Assembly (NCBI GenBank): GCA_026982585.1 | Contig: JALSGW010000147.1 | Location: 1-22,346, forward strand | DNA from: Alphaproteobacteria bacterium | GTDB lineage: Bacteria; Pseudomonadota; Alphaproteobacteria; Geminicoccales; Geminicoccaceae | Reading direction: 5' to 3' | Length of the DNA stretch: 22,346 nt | In this document: in pieces, positions 16,475-22,346 of the stretch | Numbering within the stretch: position 1 is the first letter of the stretch | How the letters are laid out: every line of letters begins with the position of its first letter | Translations under genes and position numbers: made by a program | Notes under the pieces: model-generated | Seen by the model: the letters and a program-made list of their open reading frames with translations, nothing else | What the model was told of the DNA's origin: nothing | Database searches by the model: none

Positions 16475-16825
16475 ATGAGCGACGACAGGCCCGACGTAGC
16501 CGAGTTCCGCAAGCGGTTGCTCGCGCGCCAGGCCGAACTGCTGGCGTTGTTGGAGGCGGCGGATTCCAGCACCCGGCCGGTGGAGCTGGATCCCGGCCGG
16601 GAGGGACGGCTGTCGCGGGCCGATGCGCTCGAACAGCAGGCGGTCCAGCTGCAGGCGCAGGCGCGCCGGCGCGCCGAGCTGGTCCGGATCGAGCGGGCGC
16701 TGCGCGCCATCGAGGAAGGCGACTACGGGCTGTGCGCCCTGTGCGGGGAGCCGATCGGGCTCAAGCGCCTGCAGCTCGATCCCACCATCGCCACCTGCAT
16801 CGCCTGCGCGCGCCGCCAGGACTGA
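16475..16825 (+). CDS. DksA/TraR-family C4 zinc-finger protein
   Basis: A 116-residue protein. A helical N-terminal part (residues 8-82, probably a coiled-coil hairpin) contains VELDPGREGRLSRADALEQQA, a motif found in the small DksA-like proteins. It is followed by GDYGLCALCGEPI and a CIACA knuckle, giving zinc ligands C87, C90, C108 and C111. DksA binds the RNA polymerase secondary channel and works with ppGpp. This shorter relative lacks the paired Asp tip of true DksA, so a role on RNA polymerase is only inferred. The ATG is the only usable start because an in-frame stop lies three codons upstream; the ribosome binding site (GGGAG) abuts it. It converges on yciA with six bases between the stops. 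Confidence 0.88.
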   Translation: MSDDRPDVAEFRKRLLARQAELLALLEAADSSTRPVELDPGREGRLSRADALEQQAVQLQAQARRRAELVRIERALRAIEEGDYGLCALCGEPIGLKRLQLDPTIATCIACARRQD

Positions 16826-16831
16826 GCGCGC

Positions 16832-17212
16832 TCAGGGCGGCGGCACCGGCCGCGGCCGCCGCGCCTCGTCGATGGCCACATAGGTGAACCGGCCCTCGGT
16901 GACCTTGATTTCCTCGCCGGTGCGGCCGCGTTGCACCCAGGCCTCCACCTGCAGCTGCAAGGAGGTGCGCCCGACACGCAGCACCTCGGCGTAGCAGCTC
17001 ACCACATCGCCCACGAACACCGGCGCATGAAAGCTCATCGCCTCGATCGCCACCGTGGCCACCCGGCCGCGCGCGCGCCGGTAGGCGACGATACCGCCCG
17101 CGATGTCCATCTGGGCGAGCAGCCAGCCGCCGAAGATGTCACCCGAAGGATTGGTGTCCTGGGGCATGGCCAGGGTGCGCACCGCCGGCTCGCGGCCTCG
17201 TCCTTGCGCCAT
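16832..17212 (-). CDS. yciA: YciA-type acyl-CoA thioesterase (hotdog fold)
   Basis: Hydrolyses acyl-CoA thioesters in the cytoplasm. The 126-residue product matches the family from MPQDTNPSGDIFGGWLLAQ at 16-34 through MDIAGG (35-40, carrying the catalytic-site aspartate D36) to the hotdog strands VATVAIEAMSFHAPVFVGD and VTEGRFTYVAID. The size is normal (E. coli YciA 132). The frame extends upstream through the tRNA-Gln gene, which is an artefact. The ATG at 17210-17212 with AGGAGG nine bases upstream is the natural start. Confidence 0.93.
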   Translation of the reverse strand: MAQGRGREPAVRTLAMPQDTNPSGDIFGGWLLAQMDIAGGIVAYRRARGRVATVAIEAMSFHAPVFVGDVVSCYAEVLRVGRTSLQLQVEAWVQRGRTGEEIKVTEGRFTYVAIDEARRPRPVPPP

Positions 17213-17305
17213 CCTCACCCTCCTCCTTTGCGGGCACAGGCAGAAAGCCCCATGCCGCTTACGGCGAAAGCGGCGGCACGCGCAAGCCCGCTCTCGGGCC
17301 CGGCA

Positions 17306-17334
17306 TTGAAAGCTGCGCTCCCGCACCGTAAGTT
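17306..17334 (+). promoter_or_regulatory. Candidate promoter for tRNA-Gln
   Basis: TTGAAA (17306-17311) and TAAGTT (17329-17334) are 17 bases apart; the -35 matches 5 of 6 positions, the -10 only 3. The predicted start near 17341 lies about five bases before the tRNA, which fits a tRNA transcript with a short 5' leader. Confidence 0.5.
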
Positions 17335-17345
17335 TCCTCCCGCGG

Positions 17346-17420
17346 TGGGGCGTCGCCAAGTGGTAAGGCACCGGATTTTGGTTCCGGCATTCGCAGGTTC
17401 GAATCCTGCCGCCCCAGCCA
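17346..17420 (+). tRNA. tRNA-Gln(TTG)
   Basis: A 75-base cloverleaf. The acceptor arms TGGGGCG (17346-17352) and CGCCCCA (17410-17416) pair fully, including the U1-A72 pair characteristic of tRNA-Gln. The anticodon stem CCGGA/TCCGG closes the loop TTTTGGT, so the anticodon is TTG, reading CAA (and CAG by wobble). The T arm is GCAGG-TTCGAAT-CCTGC, the discriminator is G, and the CCA end is encoded. Predicted proteins crossing this stretch on the opposite strand (for example one containing GRIRTCECRNQ) are translations of the tRNA and not genes. Confidence 0.97.
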
Positions 17421-17527
17421 GATCCGCTCGTGCACATCCACCACCACGACGGCTCGCGCAGGCACACACAGGCCTTGGGTTGCGCGCGGGAGAACGGGCA
17501 CGGCGAAGGCGGATTGGGTGTCTCGGA

Positions 17528-17576
17528 GAGGAGCGGATGTGGTGCCCAGGATGAGGAGCGGATGTGGTGCCCAGGA
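17528..17576. repeat. Tandem duplication of the tRNA-Leu 3' end and its flank
   Basis: Two copies of a 24-base sequence (17528-17551 and 17553-17576) repeat with a 25-base period. On the minus strand each unit is the last 12 bases of the tRNA, TCCTGGGCACCA, followed by CATCCGCTCCTC. The copy at 17553-17576 contains the true 3' end of tRNA-Leu. The other carries a remnant acceptor end with no rest of the tRNA. The two copies are identical, which suggests recent duplication or maintained homogeneity. Confidence 0.9.
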
Positions 17577-17651
17577 GAGGACTCGAACCTCCACGGCCGT
17601 GCGGCCACTACGACCTGAACGTAGCGCGTCTACCAGTTCCGCCACCTGGGC
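17565..17651 (-). tRNA. tRNA-Leu(CAG)
   Basis: An 87-base class II tRNA on the minus strand. The acceptor arms GCCCAGG (17651-17645) and CCTGGGC (17575-17569) pair fully. The anticodon stem CTACG/CGTAG closes the loop TTCAGGT, so the anticodon is CAG, reading CUG, the dominant leucine codon in this GC-rich genome. A variable arm (TGGCCGCACGGCC region) and T loop TTCGAGT follow; the discriminator is A and the CCA is encoded. It overlaps the tandem repeat at its 3' end. Confidence 0.97.
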
Positions 17652-17666
17652 GCGTGTGCGCATGAG

Positions 17667-17695
17667 CAATTAGGAAGCGGCGGCGGGGCCGTCAA
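17667..17695 (-). promoter_or_regulatory. Candidate promoter for tRNA-Leu
   Basis: TTGACG (17690-17695) matches the -35 consensus at 5 of 6 positions, and TAATTG (17667-17672), 17 bases away, is the only AT-rich block. The start would be near 17660, about nine bases before the tRNA. The -35 overlaps the stop codon of the methyltransferase gene. The -10 match is poor. Confidence 0.45.
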
Positions 17696-18387
17696 GCGGC
17701 GCCGTCGCCGCGCGGGGATGGATCCATCCTGCGGCTCTTTGCGGGATCGTCCGACCTGCGCCGGCTGAGGTCGGCGGGCCAGCGGCGCCGGGGTCTGGCG
17801 TTCCCCGCGAAGGCCTCGGCCTCGAGGCCCCAGGCGTCCCAGCCGGGTCTGCGGCTGCGGGCGAAGAGCTCGAGATAGGGACCCTCCAGCAGTCGTTCGA
17901 TGCGCCGGTAGGCTTCCTCGGGCTTGCGGGAATGCTCGCGTCTCGGGCTGATGATGAGCCTGGATACGTCGCCCGCACGCCGGCGCGGCCGCCCGCGGGT
18001 GGCGAGCAGGCAGAGCTCCGCATTGGCCCGGGTCCAGAAACCCAGCCCCTTGAAGAAATCCTCCTCGCGCCAGCCGCTGCGCGGCGCCCTGGGGTTGAGC
18101 TTGACCCACACGAAGCCGACCGTCTTGTAGCTGAACCCCCAGGCGCGCACCACCTCGAACGCCTTCTCGAGCCAGGGATCGGTGGTCCAAAGGAGCAGCA
18201 CGCAGTCCGCCGCCGCCCAGGAGGCGACCGGCAGCGCGCGGATCTCGGCGAGGGTCATGCAGTCGTACCAGGCCTCCGGGCTGCGCCCTTTGCCGCGCTC
18301 CGACCAGGTGGCAAAGCGCCAGGGGGGATCGGCGTAGATCACCCGGTAGCGGCCCGCCCGCGGCGGCGGCGGGAGGTCAGCGCTCAT
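17692..18387 (-). CDS. MT-A70 family adenine-N6 methyltransferase, without a visible restriction partner
   Basis: A 231-residue protein of the MT-A70 type, which methylates adenine in DNA or RNA using S-adenosylmethionine. The catalytic DPPW is at 20-23 (YRVIYADPPWRF). LLLWTTDPWLEKAFEVVRAWGFSYKT (65-90) and GFWTRANAELCLLATRG (116-132) are the standard downstream blocks, and LEGPYLELFAR (167-177) closes the fold. A basic tail of about 45 residues follows. Bacterial members are often phage-borne; here there is no endonuclease or phage gene nearby. The ATG at 18385-18387 is 11 bases inside the preceding PLP-enzyme gene, so the two are probably cotranscribed. Target sequence and role are unknown. 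Confidence 0.88.
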   Translation of the reverse strand: MSADLPPPPRAGRYRVIYADPPWRFATWSERGKGRSPEAWYDCMTLAEIRALPVASWAAADCVLLLWTTDPWLEKAFEVVRAWGFSYKTVGFVWVKLNPRAPRSGWREEDFFKGLGFWTRANAELCLLATRGRPRRRAGDVSRLIISPRREHSRKPEEAYRRIERLLEGPYLELFARSRRPGWDAWGLEAEAFAGNARPRRRWPADLSRRRSDDPAKSRRMDPSPRGDGAA

Positions 18388-19339
18388 CCCCGGCGAGCAC
18401 CTCCCGGTAGGTGTGGCGATCGACATTGCCGCCGGACAGCACCACCGCCACCTCCCGCCCCCTCAGGCGGTGCCGTTCCTTCCAGGCGGCGGCGAGAGCC
18501 GCCGCACCCGCGCCCTCCGCCAGATTGTGCGTGTCGCTGTGGTACCAGCGCATCGCCTGCCGAATCTCCTCCTCGCCCACCGTCACCACCCGGGCGAGGC
18601 CACGTCGCATCACCTCGAGCGCCACCGGATCCGGCACCCGCACCGCGAGCCCGTCGGCCACGGTATCGGCGCTGGCGGTGGTGGTCGGCCGTCCCGCTTC
18701 CAGGGACAGCGCGTAGCAGGGCGCGCGCTCCGCCACCACCCCGACGATCTCCACCCGCCGCGCGAACAGATCGCGCGCCGTGATGAGACCGCAGACGCCC
18801 GAGCCGAGACCGATGGGCGCGTAGACCACATCGAGGTCGGGCGCCGCCTGGAACAGCTCCCGCGCATAGGTGGCCACCCCGCGCACCAGATCCGGGTGGA
18901 AGGACGGGGCCATGAGATCCTCGCCCAGACCGGCAAGCCGCTCGGCATGCTCCCGGGCGGCGTCGAAATCCTCCCCCGCCTCCACGAGCCGCGCTCCGAA
19001 GGCCTCCATGGCGGCGTTCTTCTCGGGATTGTTGCCGCGCGGCACGACGATGGTGACCCGGATCCCGAGCGCACGGCCGGCGTAGGCGAGGCTCTGGCCA
19101 TGGTTGCCGCGGGTGGCCGAGACGATGCCTTTGATCTTCGGCCGCCGCGCGCGCAGCACCGCCAGGTAGACGAGACCGCCGCGCACCTTGAAGGCGCCGA
19201 TCGGGGTGTGGTTCTCGTGCTTGACCCAGACCGTGGTGCCCAGGCGTCGGGCCAACAGCGGCCAGACGTATTGGGGGGTGGGGGCGAGATGGCGGTAGAC
19301 GATCCGGGCCGCCTGGTCGAGGTCTTCGGAGCCGAACAT
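18377..19339 (-). CDS. Threonine dehydratase-like PLP enzyme (fold type II)
   Basis: A 320-residue enzyme of the threonine/serine dehydratase-serine racemase group, without a regulatory ACT domain. The PLP lysine is K51 in GAFKVRGG, TRGNHGQS (76-83) takes the place of the usual SAGNHAQ block, and LSGGNVD (301-307) is the C-terminal cofactor motif. The phosphate-binding loop reads PIGLGSGVCG (175-184) instead of the usual run of four glycines. The likely reaction is deamination of threonine or serine to the oxo-acid, or an allied beta-elimination; the altered motifs leave the substrate open. The ATG at 19337-19339 has AGGGAG seven bases upstream. It is divergent from hppA and overlaps the MT-A70 gene. 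Confidence 0.85.
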   Translation of the reverse strand: MFGSEDLDQAARIVYRHLAPTPQYVWPLLARRLGTTVWVKHENHTPIGAFKVRGGLVYLAVLRARRPKIKGIVSATRGNHGQSLAYAGRALGIRVTIVVPRGNNPEKNAAMEAFGARLVEAGEDFDAAREHAERLAGLGEDLMAPSFHPDLVRGVATYARELFQAAPDLDVVYAPIGLGSGVCGLITARDLFARRVEIVGVVAERAPCYALSLEAGRPTTTASADTVADGLAVRVPDPVALEVMRRGLARVVTVGEEEIRQAMRWYHSDTHNLAEGAGAAALAAAWKERHRLRGREVAVVLSGGNVDRHTYREVLAGDER

Positions 19340-19417
19340 AAGGGATCTCCCTGGCCGCCGCCTGCGGCAACGCCTGCGGGCGTCTCCTCGCCCGTGGACA
19401 GAGCGCCTGGGGGAGGC

Positions 19418-19446
19418 TAAACGAACCGCCGGCTTTCGACCATAGT
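19418..19446 (+). promoter_or_regulatory. Weak candidate promoter for hppA
   Basis: TAAACG (19418-19423) and CATAGT (19441-19446) are 17 bases apart and match 3 and 4 of 6 positions. The start would be near 19453, leaving a 61-base leader that contains the terminator-like hairpin at 19461-19481. Confidence 0.3.
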
Positions 19447-19460
19447 GCGCGTCCGCCGCA

Positions 19461-19481
19461 GGCCGCCTTCGGGCGCCTTTT
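19461..19481 (+). terminator. Terminator-like UUCG hairpin with U tract in the hppA leader (possible attenuator)
   Basis: GG-(C)-CGCC-TTCG-GGCG-CC folds into a short GC stem with one bulged C and a UUCG tetraloop, followed directly by TTTT (19478-19481). It sits 33 bases before the hppA start on the same strand, with no plus-strand gene upstream. It would therefore act on the hppA transcript itself if functional. A second small hairpin, CCTC-TCCGGC-GAGG, follows at 19482-19495. Confidence 0.4.
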
Positions 19482-19513
19482 CCTCTCCGGCGAGGAACTC
19501 AGGGGAAAGGAAC

Positions 19514-21634
<2,121 letters not shown>

Positions 21635-21675
21635 GTGGAGCGGCGCGCCGAAGCGGCGGGAAAAGCGCGCAAGGG

Positions 21676-21703
21676 AAACGGGCGGCGGGGACGCCGCCCG
21701 TTT
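21676..21703. terminator. Bidirectional terminator between hppA and bamE
   Basis: AAACGGGCGGCG and its exact reverse complement CGCCGCCCGTTT form a perfect 12-bp stem with a GGGA loop. The A/T ends give a short U run (TTT) on either strand, so it can end both convergent transcripts. It is 41 bases after the hppA stop and 34 before the bamE stop. Confidence 0.8.
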
Positions 21704-21737
21704 CGCACCGCCCGCCGTGGCGGAGCAGCCGCTCGCC

Positions 21738-22205
21738 TTAAGGCAGCGGCGCGCCCGGGCGCGGGGCCGACTGGGCCGGGAAGCGGCCGATGTTGCCGAT
21801 CAACTGTTCCCAGAGCGAGAGCTGGGTGCCCAGGGTCGGGGTTTCGTCCGCCACCGGCTCGATCGGGCGCCCGTCTCTGAGGTCGCGGCGCTCCACCGCC
21901 CGCACCACCCCGTCGGCGTCGAAGCGCACCACCACCACCTCCTGCTCCTCGATGCTGGGACGCAGGAAGGCGCGATAGGCGAGGCGCTGGCGCACATACA
22001 GCCAGCTGTTTCGATCGAAGGGCGCCACCGCGCTCGGCGAACCCAGCAGGCGCGCGACCTCCTGCGCCGTGGTGACGCCGGGTTGGATCGCTGCTAAGGC
22101 CTCCTCGTCCAGGCGCTGGCCGCGCTCCCGCAGGGTGGGCGCGCAGGCCGCCACCGCCGCACCGATGAGGAGTGCGCATGCAAGCCCGCGGACACGGGAA
22201 GGCAT
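21738..22205 (-). CDS. bamE: Outer-membrane protein assembly lipoprotein BamE (SmpA/OmlA)
   Basis: A lipoprotein subunit of the BAM complex that inserts barrels such as LptD into the outer membrane. The 155-residue product has a lipoprotein signal peptide with lipobox VAAC (C21). The SmpA/OmlA domain follows: LAAIQPGVTTAQEVARLLGSP, then FDRNSWLYVRQR and VVVRFDADGVVRAVERRDL. The C-terminal tail (TPTLGTQLSLWEQLIGNIGRF) is typical of alphaproteobacterial members. The frame extends 24 codons upstream, but the ATG at 22203-22205 gives the correct signal peptide. Its 5' region is divergent from the partial gene at the right edge. Confidence 0.94.
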   Translation of the reverse strand: MPSRVRGLACALLIGAAVAACAPTLRERGQRLDEEALAAIQPGVTTAQEVARLLGSPSAVAPFDRNSWLYVRQRLAYRAFLRPSIEEQEVVVVRFDADGVVRAVERRDLRDGRPIEPVADETPTLGTQLSLWEQLIGNIGRFPAQSAPRPGAPLP

Positions 22206-22248
22206 CGCTCGACCGTCCTCGCGCTCGTCCCAAACCGCCGCCGGGGGC

Positions 22249-22277
22249 ACTATGACCGAAGGCGGGCCGGGAACCAA
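22249..22277 (-). promoter_or_regulatory. Candidate promoter for bamE
   Basis: TTGGTT (22272-22277) and CATAGT (22249-22254) on the minus strand are 17 bases apart, matching 3 and 4 of 6 positions. The start would be near 22242, about 37 bases before the bamE ATG. The -10 overlaps the proposed start codon of the divergent gene at 22252, so the two genes would be read back to back from a very short spacer. Confidence 0.35.
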
Positions 22278-22346
22278 CCCCCCATCCCCATGGCGCTGGT
22301 GGCGCCGCAGACGGGCGCGCCGGGAGCGCGCTGCCCGGCTCTATGC
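22252..22346 (+). CDS. N-terminus of a probable ubiquinol-cytochrome c chaperone (partial)
   Basis: Only 31 complete codons are present before the right edge. From the ATG at 22252, preceded by GGGGG, the frame reads a short Gly/Pro-rich start, then WRWWRRRRARRERAARLYA. The basic stretch running into RRERAARLYA resembles the N-terminus of CBP3/UQCC1-type ubiquinol-cytochrome c chaperones, which assist bc1 complex assembly. In alphaproteobacteria that gene is commonly divergent from bamE. Identity rests on this short motif and on gene order. An overlapping frame from the ATG at 22290 (MALVAPQTGAPG) is also open to the edge but looks like ordinary GC-rich sequence. Confidence 0.45.
   Translation, partial: MTEGGPGTNPPSPWRWWRRRRARRERAARLY

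Noticed and set aside
17254..17274. Perfect 7-bp inverted repeat GCCGCTT/AAGCGGC with a 7-base loop in the yciA leader
   Set aside because: No U tract follows on either strand, and short GC palindromes are frequent here, so it cannot be called a terminator or operator.
17421..17564. Possible integrated element between the two tRNA genes, bounded by the tRNA-Leu repeats
   Set aside because: The repeated tRNA ends are only 25 bases apart and nothing mobile lies between or near them, so there is no cargo; the rest of this 144-base spacer shows no gene or terminator.
17259..17669. A minus-strand frame with AQVAELVDALRSGRSG and GRQDSNLRMPE
   Set aside because: These are the well-known false proteins produced by translating through tRNA-Leu and the complement of tRNA-Gln.

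Overview
This is a GC-rich (roughly 70%) chromosomal window with the gene content of an alphaproteobacterium. Evidence for that is the order rpiB-nrdR-ribD-ribE-ribB-ribH-nusB-thiL, the pairs pepA-holC and lptD next to a signal-peptide protein, an LptD with the alphaproteobacterial motif around NEDSLSFEFDETNLF, a BamE lipoprotein divergent from what looks like a ubiquinol-cytochrome c chaperone, a K+-independent proton pyrophosphatase, and tRNA genes that encode their CCA ends. No phage, transposon or CRISPR array is visible. Genus cannot be fixed from the sequence alone.

Layout. (1) 1-2321, minus: start of a secreted protein (probably surA) and lptD, the outer-membrane LPS assembly barrel. 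(2) 2469-5285, plus: pepA, holC, a small TFIIB-type zinc-ribbon protein and ndk. Overlapping divergent promoters probably lie between (1) and (2). (3) 10990-5296, minus: an eight-gene housekeeping run, rpiB-nrdR-ribD-ribE-ribB-ribH-nusB-thiL, with junctions from a 19-base overlap to a 13-base gap. It links riboflavin synthesis to an antitermination factor, thiamine phosphate kinase, a pentose phosphate isomerase and the ribonucleotide reductase repressor. (4) 11100-11399, plus: a small conserved protein of unknown function. (5) 16229-11505, minus: a four-gene ABC cassette (ATPase, six-helix permease, GldG-like auxiliary protein, DUF4340 protein) whose substrate is unknown. (6) 16475-17651: a DksA/TraR-like zinc-finger protein, a YciA-type acyl-CoA thioesterase, tRNA-Gln(TTG) and, on the other strand, tRNA-Leu(CAG) whose 3' end is tandemly duplicated. 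(7) 19339-17692, minus: a PLP-dependent threonine-dehydratase-like enzyme overlapping an MT-A70-type adenine methyltransferase. (8) 19514-21634, plus: hppA, converging on bamE (22205-21738, minus) with a perfect 12-bp stem terminator between them. The right edge holds the first 31 codons of a divergent gene.

Most of the window is conserved core genome. The parts that deserve a second look are the uncharacterised ABC/GldG/DUF4340 cassette, the tandem duplication of the tRNA-Leu 3' end, the orphan MT-A70 methyltransferase coupled to an unusual PLP enzyme, the degenerate GTP cyclohydrolase II half of RibB, the apparent absence of lptF/lptG and glyA from their usual slots, and a terminator-like hairpin in the hppA leader. 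Several start codons are GTG and were placed by ribosome binding site and family alignment. Very long open frames on the antisense strands are GC-driven shadows and are not annotated.
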